Source: Aquibacillus koreensis
GTDB lineage: Bacteria; Bacillota; Bacilli; Bacillales; Amphibacillaceae
NCBI RefSeq assembly: GCF_025154055.1
Contig: NZ_JAOALK010000012.1
Span: 1 to 64,000, forward strand
DNA length: 64,000 bases
Reading direction: 5' to 3'
Position 1 is the stretch's first letter; every line of letters begins with the position of its first letter. Below the pieces are notes generated by a model, which saw nothing but the letters and a program-made list of their open reading frames with translations, ran no database searches and was not told the DNA's origin. Below, piece after piece: positions 1-8,284 of the stretch. The translations under genes and the position numbers were made by a program.

Positions 1-141
1 TTTACAGTATGTATCTTCAAGGAGAATATTAATAAAACTAAAATCTACGACCTTAGATATCGCTTTTAGGATATGATTATCAGGAATTTTATTGTATAAT
101 ACAGAATGAAAACTAAATTGCTTTGGCTGTTGTCGAAGCAT
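1..141 (-). CDS. IS1182-like transposase, N-terminal part (runs off left edge)
   Basis: Read on the minus strand from the ATG ending at 141, the product begins MLRQQPKQFSFHSVLYNKIP and continues with a KVVDFSFINILLEDTYC-like stretch. This is the typical N-terminus of IS1182-family DDE transposases, which begin with a conserved QxxFSF(H) segment and a VDFSFI motif. Only 47 codons are in view and the rest lies left of the window. The inverted repeat at 151-211 sits directly upstream and probably marks the end of the element. Whether the full transposase is intact cannot be judged. Confidence 0.75.
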   Translation of the reverse strand, partial: MLRQQPKQFSFHSVLYNKIPDNHILKAISKVVDFSFINILLEDTYCK

Positions 142-147
142 AAAAAA

Positions 148-214
148 GACCCCCTAATGGTTTTGGTATCAGCGTACTAATTATACCATTTAGAGGGTCT
201 TTTTTATTTGAAAG
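148..214. repeat. Inverted repeat at the IS1182-like element end / terminator-like
   Basis: AAGACCCCCTAATGGT on the left pairs with ACCATTTAGAGGGTCTT on the right, followed by a T run. It lies just outside the transposase start, so it is either the IS terminal region or a terminator that insulates the element. A related inverted repeat with GACCATTTAG arms is at 18434-18473. Confidence 0.5.
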
Positions 215-284
215 TGATAAAAAATATTAAATTCTAATGTGTTTTATGAATTAGGGGTAAGTCGTAGACTTTTTCACTGGTCTC

Positions 285-343
285 GGACGGTTCTCCTGTA
301 CACGTTTTAAAAGTGTGCACAGGAGAACCGTCCCCGTGTTTCC
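285..343. repeat. Family A repeat, paired inverted copy (A1)
   Basis: GGACGGTTCTCCTGTACAC is followed by its inverted complement GTGCACAGGAGAACCGTCC and CCGTGTTTCC. It lies between the IS end and the HEPN gene, just past that gene's stop codon. It may work as a hairpin, but its sequence is that of the dispersed repeat family. Confidence 0.85.
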
Positions 344-345
344 TC

Positions 346-738
346 TCATATTCTTTTTTTCATCCGTTCGATCATAGTGACTAACAGCTCATAATATTGT
401 TTCAAACCGGCGTGTATCTTAATAGCTACTTCCTCATTGTATGTATGTACGTTTAGGTTTCGATCATTGACCATTTGAATACCTTTTATCGTTTCTTCCT
501 CAGAAAGAATATTGTTCTCCCTCAAATTTCTGATTACACCTTTAGGCGATGCAGTATCAACGCCCTCGATATCATACAAATATTGCTTGGCAGCTTTCCA
601 ACATGCCTCAAATGAAAATTCAAACCTTTGGATTGATGCGTCTCTTTCCACTTGATTTGGGTTTTCAAGAACAACGAGTTCATGAAAGGAAGCTAATGCA
701 TTTTCGGCTGAACTTATTCTTTGTTTGAGTCTTTCCAT
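346..738 (-). CDS. HEPN-domain toxin (HI0074 / nucleotidyltransferase substrate-binding family)
   Basis: A 130-residue all-alpha protein of the HI0074 family. It contains RNLNVH, which fits the Rx4-6H ribonuclease motif of HEPN toxins, near residue 93. The ribosome site GGGAGGG precedes the ATG at 738. The gene starts 25 nt inside the preceding MNT gene, so translation is probably coupled. The family is known to act with a minimal nucleotidyltransferase as a toxin-antitoxin pair in which the MNT partner AMPylates and silences the HEPN RNase. Toxin activity here is inferred. Confidence 0.85.
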   Translation of the reverse strand: MERLKQRISSAENALASFHELVVLENPNQVERDASIQRFEFSFEACWKAAKQYLYDIEGVDTASPKGVIRNLRENNILSEEETIKGIQMVNDRNLNVHTYNEEVAIKIHAGLKQYYELLVTMIERMKKRI

Positions 739-1019
739 AGAATTCCCTCCCTTATTACATTTTGCTTTAGTTCTTTACTAGCATGTTCCAAATTAACCAA
801 CTCCACATGATAGGGAATAGTCGATTCTTCCACGCGATCCACCAATTCGATCCACTTGTAGGGAGAGAGCTTCTTTACTGGTTCCAAGGCTATATCAATA
901 TCAGAACTCGTTTTTTCTTCCTCACGTGCCCATGACCCGAAAAGATAAACTCTAACATCTTCATGATCAAACACATTAAAAATAATACGTTGAAGCTGAT
1001 TTAATATCTCCTCTCTCAT
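714..1019 (-). CDS. MNT-type minimal nucleotidyltransferase antitoxin
   Basis: About 101 residues with the nucleotidyltransferase signature GSWAR followed by SDIDIAL near residues 27-44, the metal-binding DxD and the family hallmark. A longer GTG start at 1028 is possible. I prefer the ATG at 1019 because GGGAGAG lies 8 nt upstream. It overlaps the HEPN gene downstream. In HEPN/MNT pairs this protein modifies the HEPN active site and neutralises it. It is the first gene of a two-gene unit bracketed by family A repeats on both sides. Confidence 0.85.
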   Translation of the reverse strand: MREEILNQLQRIIFNVFDHEDVRVYLFGSWAREEEKTSSDIDIALEPVKKLSPYKWIELVDRVEESTIPYHVELVNLEHASKELKQNVIREGILWKDSNKE

Positions 1020-1087
1020 AAACACCACTCTCCCTTCTTTTCCTTTATTATAGCATTGCGCACAGTAGATTTTAACATTTATATTGT

Positions 1088-1154
1088 AAACACAGGGACG
1101 GTTCTCCTGTACACGTTTTAAAAGTGTGAACAGGAGAACCGTCCCCGTGTTTCC
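1088..1154. repeat. Family A repeat, paired inverted copy (A2)
   Basis: Same structure as the copy at 285-343: CAGGGACGGTTCTCCTGTAC, then GTGAACAGGAGAACCGTCC and CCGTGTTTCC. The two copies bracket the HEPN/MNT pair and are nearly identical, so recombination between them could delete or mobilise the module. Confidence 0.85.
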
Positions 1155-1158
1155 ATTC

Positions 1159-1767
1159 TCAAATTACATCTTTGTTGTCATATATTCGCATGGTGTACAA
1201 GCTGGATAAAACAAAGATAATTAGTACGATCCCCACAAACAAAAGAGCTCCTTGGAGTGATGGAATGATCGAAGCTATGTTTGATTCAAACAATACGCCT
1301 GTCAAATGACACACTGGAATAACAAGTATGGTAAATCGATATACAAATGCAGGAAATCGATAATAAATGTGTAAAAGTAGTAGCAATAAGACCAGGCTAA
1401 CCGCTAAAGATGAAAGGATAACTTTTAATGCAAGAAAAGTATGATTTGTAACATATGATTGCATGGCAATGGTCATTCCCCATTGATAAATCGCTATGAT
1501 GACCGCATTACTGAAAAGAAATATGTACTTGCTAACAATAACGTGCTTCTTTGACATCGGGAGACTAACATAGAACTGGTTAACGTGGTTCGCACTGGCA
1601 TTATAAAATACATAGAGTGCGAACAAACCGTGATACCAAAATAATAGATAATAGAGGAATAATTCACTATTGATCCATATCGCCAACGGATACAAAAAGA
1701 AGAAAAGGAGCGGCATCCAACCATAGATTTGAAAATCCGTTTTTACTAACTGGTACATAAGTTTCAA
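1159..1767 (-). CDS. ABC-2 type transporter permease
   Basis: A 202-residue very hydrophobic protein with about six membrane segments, of the permease type seen in GntR-linked (YtrA/YhcF-like) ABC systems. The ribosome site AAGGAGG lies 10 nt before a TTG start at 1767. The first internal ATG is too far from it. The gene is the last of four in the order gntR-ATPase-permease-permease and follows its sister permease by 15 nt. Substrate unknown. Confidence 0.7.
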   Translation of the reverse strand: MKLMYQLVKTDFQIYGWMPLLFFFLYPLAIWINSELFLYYLLFWYHGLFALYVFYNASANHVNQFYVSLPMSKKHVIVSKYIFLFSNAVIIAIYQWGMTIAMQSYVTNHTFLALKVILSSLAVSLVLLLLLLHIYYRFPAFVYRFTILVIPVCHLTGVLFESNIASIIPSLQGALLFVGIVLIIFVLSSLYTMRIYDNKDVI

Positions 1768-1782
1768 GTTGAAATTTCCTCC

Positions 1783-2448
1783 TTAATCTAGGCTTTTATT
1801 TTTCCGAACAAGTTGAACAGATATCACGATCGAGATCACGTACATGCTCAAGCCAATGAGCAAGATTACGACAGGTGATAGCGGGAACAGCTCTCTAAAC
1901 CAAGTCATCACCTTATCATTAAATTTCCAGTTCTCCTCCGTATCCGGAAGATTTGTACTAACAAAAATAAATCCTATAGTCAGTAAGCCCATCACTCCAC
2001 TTATTACATGTACAATAATCGCTCCACGAAATCCATACATAAAAGGGATACTAATTGCAAAAGCAGCCAAAACAACGCTAAAAGCAAGGCATATATCTTG
2101 CCAACCATAAATCGTAGAACCATAGACCATATAAAAGATATCATCTGGTTTTAGAGAAGTAATCGCAGCTATTCCCCAGGCAAAGAGTAACAAGCAAACG
2201 GACGCGATCAGTATATACAGATATCGAGTTACAATTAAACACATCTTCCCTATAGGCAAACTCAATAAATAATAGTGCACTTTATTTTTATTTTCATCGG
2301 CAAACATAATATGTGGTAATTGAAGTGCAAATATAAAATAGTAAATGAGAACTGGATAATGACCTAAACTAACAATGAAAAAGATCAAGCATGTGCCTGC
2401 AATTTGTCTGCGTGTTAAGAGAAAATCTCTATAGAGTAATTGTTTCAT
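1783..2448 (-). CDS. ABC-2 type transporter permease
   Basis: A 221-residue membrane protein with about six hydrophobic segments, similar in size and shape to the next gene, and likely forming a heterodimeric membrane part with it. GAGGAGGGA precedes the ATG. It begins 31 nt after the ATPase gene on the same strand. No substrate can be read from the sequence. Related operons in Bacillus respond to cell-envelope stress or bacitracin-like compounds, but that is family context only. Confidence 0.7.
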   Translation of the reverse strand: MKQLLYRDFLLTRRQIAGTCLIFFIVSLGHYPVLIYYFIFALQLPHIMFADENKNKVHYYLLSLPIGKMCLIVTRYLYILIASVCLLLFAWGIAAITSLKPDDIFYMVYGSTIYGWQDICLAFSVVLAAFAISIPFMYGFRGAIIVHVISGVMGLLTIGFIFVSTNLPDTEENWKFNDKVMTWFRELFPLSPVVILLIGLSMYVISIVISVQLVRKNKSLD

Positions 2449-2479
2449 AGATATTGCACATCCCTCCTCATGACTGAGC

Positions 2480-3322
2480 TTACCGTTTTAACATAAAATA
2501 CATAATATCTTCAAGAGTCGCTTTTTCAATTAAAACTCGATCCTCAAACCCATCAAACAGAGAAAGATTGCCCGTGAATAATCCACTAAACCCTTGATCA
2601 GTCTGGCGAATACCTTCAAACATTTTTTGAATATCAGGGTCTAAATCTTCATTCTTCCCTTTCACGATGTGAAACGTTTCTTTTATTTCTTCCATGCTTT
2701 TTTGAAAAACAATTCCACCATTCTTAATAAATACGATATAATCCGCAATTTGGTCTAAATCTGTGGTGATATGCGTTGAGAAAAAGATCGTACGGTTTTC
2801 ATCCGTCATTAGCTCCTGTAACAAGTCGATCAATTCTCTTCGAAAGACTGGATCAAGTCCGGCGGTCGGTTCATCCATGATGATGAATTCGGGATTATGG
2901 GATAGTGCAAATAATAAGGAACATTTCATTTTCATCCCTTTAGAAAACTTCTTTAGCTTTTTTGTTGTAGGCAAACCAAATTTCGATTGATACTTCCAAA
3001 ACAAAGTTGGATCCCATGTATCGTAAAGTGGAGCAATAAACGATCGCATCTTATCTATCGTGAAGTTTTCATACATGTACAAATCATCATAAACAAAGCC
3101 AATTCGTTGTTTTGCTTTCGTATCCATATCTTGACCGAAAACTTTTATTTCTCCTTGATCGGCCTTCCACACATCCATCATCATTCGGATGGTCGACGTT
3201 TTGCCACTACCGTTTGGACCAATAAATCCTGTTATATATCCCTTAGGTACCGTGAAAGACAATTTATTAATAGAAAAATCATCCATTTTTTTACTTACTT
3301 GCTTCATTTCAACCGTATTCAT
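2480..3322 (-). CDS. ABC transporter ATP-binding protein
   Basis: A 280-residue ATPase with Walker A GPNGSGKT near residue 36, a divergent signature FSKGMKMK, Walker B FIIMDEPTAGLD and an H-loop STH. It powers the two ABC-2 permeases downstream. Its start lies 2 nt after the gntR stop, and the GGGGATAGG ribosome site is inside the end of gntR, so the genes are translationally linked. Regulation is expected from the GntR protein at the palindrome around 3723-3747. Confidence 0.9.
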   Translation of the reverse strand: MNTVEMKQVSKKMDDFSINKLSFTVPKGYITGFIGPNGSGKTSTIRMMMDVWKADQGEIKVFGQDMDTKAKQRIGFVYDDLYMYENFTIDKMRSFIAPLYDTWDPTLFWKYQSKFGLPTTKKLKKFSKGMKMKCSLLFALSHNPEFIIMDEPTAGLDPVFRRELIDLLQELMTDENRTIFFSTHITTDLDQIADYIVFIKNGGIVFQKSMEEIKETFHIVKGKNEDLDPDIQKMFEGIRQTDQGFSGLFTGNLSLFDGFEDRVLIEKATLEDIMYFMLKR

Positions 3323-3324
3323 AT

Positions 3325-3702
3325 CTACCTATCCCCCTCAAAAAAAATCTCGATCCTCTCCAGTAATTCCTGTTTAGTTAATCCTAACTTTTTTGCCTCT
3401 AACACCACTTCTTCCAGCTGATTTTCAAATTCTCGAATCTGCCATTCTCGTAATACATGCGGTTGCTGCCCCGCCACAAAGGTCCCTTTTCCTACTGCAG
3501 AAAATAAAAACCCCTCTTGTTCCAGTTCTTCATAGACTCGTTTTGTCGTAATCACACTTACCTTCAACTCTTTCGCCAACACTCTCATGGAAGGTAACGC
3601 ATCGCCTTCCTTTAGCTCGCCGTTGTATATATGTTGCTTAATCTGTTCTTTTATTTGCTTGTATAGTGGTTCCTTACTCGTTGTAGACACAAGAATATTC
3701 AT
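3325..3702 (-). CDS. GntR-family (YtrA-like) transcriptional regulator
   Basis: A 125-residue regulator with an N-terminal winged helix (PLYKQIKEQIKQHI, then GDALPSMRVLAKELKVS and TTKRVYEELEQEGF) and a short C-terminal tail, as in the YtrA subfamily. This size is typical of regulators that repress their own ABC transporter operon. It is the first gene of the four-gene operon. A near-perfect palindrome lies 21 nt upstream of its start. Confidence 0.9.
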   Translation of the reverse strand: MNILVSTTSKEPLYKQIKEQIKQHIYNGELKEGDALPSMRVLAKELKVSVITTKRVYEELEQEGFLFSAVGKGTFVAGQQPHVLREWQIREFENQLEEVVLEAKKLGLTKQELLERIEIFFEGDR

Positions 3703-3722
3703 GTGATCTCCTCAATCTCAAA

Positions 3723-3747
3723 ATTGTATATCTATACTATATACAAT
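3723..3747. promoter_or_regulatory. Palindromic operator for the GntR-ABC operon
   Basis: ATTGTATAT, seven bases, then ATATACAAT: perfect 9-bp arms immediately upstream of gntR. GntR/YtrA regulators bind such palindromes, so autoregulation is likely. The site also holds TATACTAT, a possible -10. Binding is inferred. Confidence 0.65.
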
Positions 3748-3810
3748 AATAACAATTATTGTCAATAATCATACTTAAAAAATGCAACCCTCCTTCTGTC
3801 TAACAAAAGA

Positions 3811-3840
3811 GGAAACAGGGGGACGGTTCTTCTGTTTCCA
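3811..3840. repeat. Family A repeat, single unit (A3)
   Basis: GGAAACAGGGGGACGGTTCT followed by TCTGTTTCC. A single unit bounded by the short inverted ends GGAAACA/TGTTTCC, between the gntR promoter and the terminator of the next gene. Confidence 0.8.
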
Positions 3841-3857
3841 TTTTCAAAAATCCCCCC

Positions 3858-3918
3858 CAAAAAAAACGCCTGTCTCCTCCTGTGATTAATAAAAACTCAT
3901 AGGAAGAGACAGGCGTTT
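3858..3918 (-). terminator. Rho-independent terminator of the DUF4015 gene
   Basis: On the minus strand the arms AAACGCCTGTCTC and GAGACAGGCGTTT are followed by a run of T (a run of A on the plus strand at 3857-3865). It lies 14 nt beyond the stop codon of the gene at 3932. Confidence 0.75.
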
Positions 3919-3931
3919 CGGTTGATAATCT

Positions 3932-5494
3932 TTACTTTAAGGGCGTATAATCTACTCCTTCTGAATACTTATTACTCGCATTCCAAAGAAGGAATTCCTC
4001 TACCCCTTGCTCATGTAAGGCTCTAATTTGATCTTCGACTTGTTTCTTACCATAGGAAATGTAGTTCCCTGAACCTAACCACGATGCCGTGAAATCTTGG
4101 ATCCATGGCCGTGAAATCGGTGGTTTTTCTAACTGGGCTAGCTTTTCTTTTTCCGCTTTAATGTATTCTTTCACTAAGCGATATGGTTCTGTATCTGGTT
4201 GTGGAATGTTAAAATAACCAGGTCCCCAGTGACTTGGGTAGATCATGGATGAGATGACATCGACATGTTCACTAATTTTCAAAAAGTTTTGTCCGATCCC
4301 AGGCGCCTCTGGTATCGTTGCGGTATAACCAAATATATCGACCGACACGTTAACTCCTAAAGGATCTAATTCTTTTTTTGCATATTCCACAAAGTCAGTC
4401 ACCGCATCAACACGCAGTTGAACCATTTTTTCTTTCTCTGTTAGAACAGGCTTTTCTGGTATATTATTGCTATGTTCATCTAACTTTTCTTTCGCCTCAT
4501 CCAAAGCCTTTTCTGCTTCTTTCATTTCACTTGTTTCCTTCTCATTTGATTCATTATCGGATTCACCATCAGCTTGATTTTCAGTCAAAACGGTATATTC
4601 ATTTAGCGCATTATTATATGCCGCTTCTAGTGTTGTTTTTGTTGCTTCAAACTGTTTCATTTCTTCCTTATGTTCCTTTTCTAACTGCGTAAGTTTAGAT
4701 GGTTTGCGGTCTTTATAGTCTCCCAAATCATATTGGAGAATATCGTCTTTGTTTTCAAATCCTTCTGGAAAGCGCACATAATCAAATTGAATTTCTTTAA
4801 ATCCTAACTTGGCAGCAGACTTTGCTACCTCCACATTATATTCCCACACTTCAGGTAAAAACGGATTAACAAAAGCTTCCCCACGACCATTTTTCCAAAC
4901 TTGGCCATCACTTGTAAGATAGGATAGGTTCGGTTGGTTTTCTGCTAAAACAGTGTCTTTAAAAACGACCAGTCGTGCGATTGGGTAGATATTACTGTCG
5001 TTTAATTTTTCCATTAGATTTTCCGGATCCTTAATAAAAGGCTCACTGAACTCGTCGTATTCTTCCATTTTATACGTTATATTTCCATAGTCCTCTTTTA
5101 CATCTATAACCATCGTATTTAAGTCAGTGGTATTTATCATGTCCATTAATGGATCTAGACGACTTCCACCTGCAGAGTGGGCGGTCACATGTATTCCCCT
5201 AATAGGCTCTGGATAGGTGTATTTTGGTTTATCTTGGTTCGTTTCATCCTCTTGGTCTACAGCTTGTTCTGTATCATCCGTATTTTCTTCCGTTTCTAAT
5301 GAATCCTCTTTAGTTGAGTCGTCTTTGGAAGGTTCGTCCTTCTGTACGAGTTCTACTTTTTTGCGCACAGGGGTGTTGGGTTCCACTGATTCTTCTTCAT
5401 CAGAAGTGGTTTCACTCGTACAACCAGATTGTAAGATCACAATAGCTACCAACAGACTACAGATCACTTGTAAATAAAACGGCTTTTTCGTCAC
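3932..5494 (-). CDS. DUF4015-type glycoside-hydrolase-like lipoprotein
   Basis: A 520-residue secreted lipoprotein. It has a signal peptide with lipobox LQSGC near residue 25, an acidic Ser/Glu/Asp-rich linker to about residue 90, then a TIM-barrel-like DUF4015 domain with conserved RGIHVTAHSAGG, DVKEDYG, FDYVRFPEG and GYTATIP segments. A Lys/Glu-rich coiled-coil insertion at roughly 255-350 interrupts the barrel. The start is GTG with GGGGAAAGG upstream. Cell-surface polysaccharide hydrolysis is a family prediction and the substrate is unknown. Confidence 0.8.
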   Translation of the reverse strand: MTKKPFYLQVICSLLVAIVILQSGCTSETTSDEEESVEPNTPVRKKVELVQKDEPSKDDSTKEDSLETEENTDDTEQAVDQEDETNQDKPKYTYPEPIRGIHVTAHSAGGSRLDPLMDMINTTDLNTMVIDVKEDYGNITYKMEEYDEFSEPFIKDPENLMEKLNDSNIYPIARLVVFKDTVLAENQPNLSYLTSDGQVWKNGRGEAFVNPFLPEVWEYNVEVAKSAAKLGFKEIQFDYVRFPEGFENKDDILQYDLGDYKDRKPSKLTQLEKEHKEEMKQFEATKTTLEAAYNNALNEYTVLTENQADGESDNESNEKETSEMKEAEKALDEAKEKLDEHSNNIPEKPVLTEKEKMVQLRVDAVTDFVEYAKKELDPLGVNVSVDIFGYTATIPEAPGIGQNFLKISEHVDVISSMIYPSHWGPGYFNIPQPDTEPYRLVKEYIKAEKEKLAQLEKPPISRPWIQDFTASWLGSGNYISYGKKQVEDQIRALHEQGVEEFLLWNASNKYSEGVDYTPLK

Positions 5495-5646
5495 ATACCT
5501 TTCCCCTCTCCGTTTTCTCCTAAATCCTTTATTCCTTATCTGAATTACTTCTATGTTGCCATGCCCCTCTTTCAGAAAAACATCCTTACTCTATTTGTAT
5601 TAATATTTTCTGTAACTAGACATGAAAACTGCTAAAATCTTAACCG

Positions 5647-5715
5647 TGAACACAGGGACGGTTCTCCTGCTTACTTTTTGCTTTTGTGCACACGAGAACC
5701 GTCCCTACGTTTCCA
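5647..5715. repeat. Family A repeat, paired inverted copy (A4)
   Basis: ACAGGGACGGTTCTCCTG and CACGAGAACCGTCCC are separated by a diverged loop. It lies in the intergenic space upstream of the DUF4015 gene. Confidence 0.8.
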
Positions 5716-5832
5716 CATGTTTCTTAAAAATGGACACAATGGAAACTTGGTTCTTGTGTGAAAGTCCAATCTAAATTTAGTAAATAACATAATCTTAATA
5801 TGAACCTATTAATTTAGTTAAGGAGGGGTTAT

Positions 5833-5928
5833 ATGAGTTGTGAACAACCTACAAACTATGGATCGAGCTTTGTTTTAATCGTTGTCTTATTTATCTTGTT
5901 AATCATAGTTGGCGCTTCTTTCTATTAA
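5833..5928 (+). CDS. YjcZ-family small sporulation protein
   Basis: A 31-residue peptide preceded by AGGAGGGG. The N-terminus MSCEQPTNYGSS is followed by one membrane helix ending in LLIIVGASFY, the hallmark of the YjcZ (SscA-like) family of tiny spore-associated membrane proteins. A second member is at 40861-40953. The convergent hairpin at 6031-6065 ends transcription. The role in spore assembly is a family inference. Confidence 0.9.
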   Translation: MSCEQPTNYGSSFVLIVVLFILLIIVGASFY

Positions 5929-6030
5929 ATTCCGCACATCCTCCTGTATAGCAACATCTGGGAAGTACTTTAAATAGAGCACTTCCCCCCTCTGTTATAG
6001 TAATTTCGCATTTAGATCAAAAAATAAACG

Positions 6031-6065
6031 AAGAGACAATTACGTAATAAAAGTAATTGTCTCTT
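6031..6065. terminator. Bidirectional terminator hairpin
   Basis: AAGAGACAATTAC pairs perfectly with GTAATTGTCTCTT across a 9-nt loop, between the YjcZ gene on the plus strand and the 3' end of the PAP2 gene on the minus strand. Confidence 0.75.
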
Positions 6066-6153
6066 CATCATTTTACAAACAGTATTTTACTGAGCAATAC
6101 ACACGATATGAAAATTCCGTTGGCATGCTAAAAGGGGATTTTTCACGTCTCTT

Positions 6154-7056
6154 TTAGAAAAAAAGCTTTGGTTTTGGAAGATGATCACGATCGTTATCTT
6201 GTTTACTAATTACATGCTGCAATACCAAAGATTGACATGAGGTATCATATTCATAAGGAATGACCTGTTCATAAGGCGGTGGATTAAGCTCTGCATCCTT
6301 AAATTGTCGATAAGGTGTATCCGTAATGCTTCCACGGTTATTTTTTTCTTTACTTATTTCACGCACAACAATATTTCCTATTTGCCGTCCAAGTCGTAGA
6401 CCTTCCTTGTTATCTGATGGAAAATGTACGCCTCCATATAATCTCGACGTTGCATTCTCTTCTGCAAGCTTATGGAGCTTTTTATGTTCTGTTGGAAAGA
6501 AATAGCTTAATATTATTTCAGCAGCTCCTGATACAACCGCATGACCTGATGGATAACTTGGATGCACAGGTGTACAGATAATTGTAGCTAAGTTTTGATC
6601 GATCTGGTTTGGTCGTGCTACCTGCCATTTATATTTTAAAGACCACGCTACTACAAATGCATCATTTAAACCCGCATACAATGCCGCTAAAATCCTACTA
6701 GCTCTTGGTGCTTCTACACTATAAGAGTCAATTAATCTATCCACGATTGGTGTCCACTGTTTGGTCGGTGGACCAGCACCCCAATATATCGCTTTGTTTA
6801 TTTCGTCTTCATTAATATTCTCTTGAGCACGTTGGACTACTTTTAATTCCTTTTCAAAATCAATTGTATTTGGATCTTTTATTGCTAGTCTTATCGGTCG
6901 TCCATCTAATGTTTCAAATCCACCCTTTTCATCATGCTGGATAAAATAAGTTCTCCACGAACCTGCAAAAGGTTCAATCGGATTATTAGGAGGTCTTGTC
7001 TCACCTGCATAGGGTATATCTGTCCAGCGTTTATAACTTTCATCATGATCTACCAT
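6154..7056 (-). CDS. PAP2 / vanadium-dependent haloperoxidase-like protein
   Basis: About 300 residues with all three phosphatase/haloperoxidase signatures: a KYKWQVARP motif near 145, HPSYPSGHAVVSG near 170, and SRLYGGVHFPSDN near 210. These residues bind phosphate or vanadate in the PAP2 superfamily. There is no signal peptide or membrane span, which separates it from membrane lipid phosphatases. The ATG at 7056 (GGTGA upstream) is preferred over an upstream TTG. Whether it is a haloperoxidase or a soluble acid phosphatase cannot be settled from sequence. Confidence 0.8.
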   Translation of the reverse strand: MVDHDESYKRWTDIPYAGETRPPNNPIEPFAGSWRTYFIQHDEKGGFETLDGRPIRLAIKDPNTIDFEKELKVVQRAQENINEDEINKAIYWGAGPPTKQWTPIVDRLIDSYSVEAPRASRILAALYAGLNDAFVVAWSLKYKWQVARPNQIDQNLATIICTPVHPSYPSGHAVVSGAAEIILSYFFPTEHKKLHKLAEENATSRLYGGVHFPSDNKEGLRLGRQIGNIVVREISKEKNNRGSITDTPYRQFKDAELNPPPYEQVIPYEYDTSCQSLVLQHVISKQDNDRDHLPKPKLFF

Positions 7057-7130
7057 ATTCTTCACCAAATTTCCGTTTTCTTCATCTTATTCATCCATAA
7101 AAAGAATGTATAGGCCATCATAATGCATTT

Positions 7131-7211
7131 GGAAACATGGGGACGGTTCTTCCGTTTCCATTTTCAGTTTTATTATATTCGTGCACACGAGAACCGTCCC
7201 CATGTTTCCAC
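7131..7211. repeat. Family A repeat, paired inverted copy (A5)
   Basis: GGAAACATGGGGACGGTTCT with TCCGTTTCC, then about 30 nt, then GTGCACACGAGAACCGTCCC and CATGTTTCC. It sits between divergent genes and creates a false upstream extension of the plus-strand gene. Confidence 0.85.
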
Positions 7212-7288
7212 CCTTGTTTCCAACTCGAATAAGCAGGATAAGATTGGAAAAGATACACCTAAATGAATCTATAAAGGTGTGTGGTATA

Positions 7289-8203
7289 GTGAGTAGAAAA
7301 ATGATGGGTAGTTTGCTATTAGCTGTCGCATGTTTATTTATAACTAGTGTAGATGTGCATACTGTTTCAAGAGATAGTTCTGCTCGTGAGGACGTAGAAG
7401 AGTTGGATGCTGAACGGAACAAAATAGGAAAATTGTTCAAAGGCATTCAAGCTTTTTTTGATCATAATGAACGCGAACGTATAGGTCTTGCCTACGATGA
7501 GGAGAGAAAAATTGTAACAATTGAATACAAAAAGGATAAGATTAAAGAAAAATATGAGAAGAAAATAACTGCAGAAATCGATGCACTAGTTGATAAAATT
7601 GGTCTAGATAAAGTAGATGTTCAATGGGGAAAATCGCTTGGTGAAACACCACCTCCAGTGGAACAGGAACGTATGAACAGACATAATAAGATTTTTGACA
7701 AAATCCAATCCTCTTTAGAAAAAGAAGGTTATAGAATGGATGGTGTCTCTTTGTCCAGTAAACGTTTAACAGTTCAAATCGATGTAACGGAGTCCATCTT
7801 TGAAAAAGAAAAGAATAAGATCATAGCCATCATTAAACGTGTTGTTGAAAAGGATGCAGAAGAAGAATTCAACATTGAAGTAACGCGTAAAACGGAGAAA
7901 GAAAAGGCTTTAGAAAAATGGTACCCCATTATTGATACTGTAAAACAATTAGTAGAAATGAAGTTTGAAGAATATCGTGGTTTTGCTTTTTCTTTTCATC
8001 CTGAACCATCCCAAATCATTATTGAAACAAACTTAGAAAAACCATCCTGGAAGTGGAAATGGTTGTCTGATTCGAATAAAAAAGCAAAAGAGATAGAAAG
8101 TTATGTGGATGAAGTGATTCAAGTTAAATTGGAAGAATTACAAGTAAATAGTGTTCCCTATGAGATTGTGGTTAGAGGGAAGGACAATAATAGATTGAAT
8201 TGA
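7289..8203 (+). CDS. Putative secreted or membrane-anchored protein of unknown function
   Basis: 304 residues from the GTG at 7289, which has AAAGGTG upstream. The longer reading frame to 7181 is rejected because it runs through repeat A5. A hydrophobic N-terminus (MMGSLLLAVACLFITS) looks like a signal peptide. The rest is highly charged, Lys/Glu-rich and predicted helical, with two similar-looking halves, each ending in a run of amphipathic helix and strand. I do not recognise the family. A terminator follows at 8222-8263. Confidence 0.65.
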   Translation: MSRKMMGSLLLAVACLFITSVDVHTVSRDSSAREDVEELDAERNKIGKLFKGIQAFFDHNERERIGLAYDEERKIVTIEYKKDKIKEKYEKKITAEIDALVDKIGLDKVDVQWGKSLGETPPPVEQERMNRHNKIFDKIQSSLEKEGYRMDGVSLSSKRLTVQIDVTESIFEKEKNKIIAIIKRVVEKDAEEEFNIEVTRKTEKEKALEKWYPIIDTVKQLVEMKFEEYRGFAFSFHPEPSQIIIETNLEKPSWKWKWLSDSNKKAKEIESYVDEVIQVKLEELQVNSVPYEIVVRGKDNNRLN

Positions 8204-8221
8204 TGGAATTGATATTATATT

Positions 8222-8263
8222 AAAAAGTAGCTGTTACCTTGGTCAAGAGAACGGCTACTTTTT
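8222..8263 (+). terminator. Rho-independent terminator
   Basis: AAAAAGTAGC and GCTACTTTTTT form the stem, followed by a T run, 19 nt after the stop codon at 8203. Confidence 0.8.
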
Positions 8264-8284
8264 TCAAATCTACGAGATGTCTCC

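Noticed and set aside
7181-7288. Upstream extension of the plus-strand gene at 7289
   Set aside because: It translates repeat A5 and has no ribosome site. The GTG at 7289 has one.
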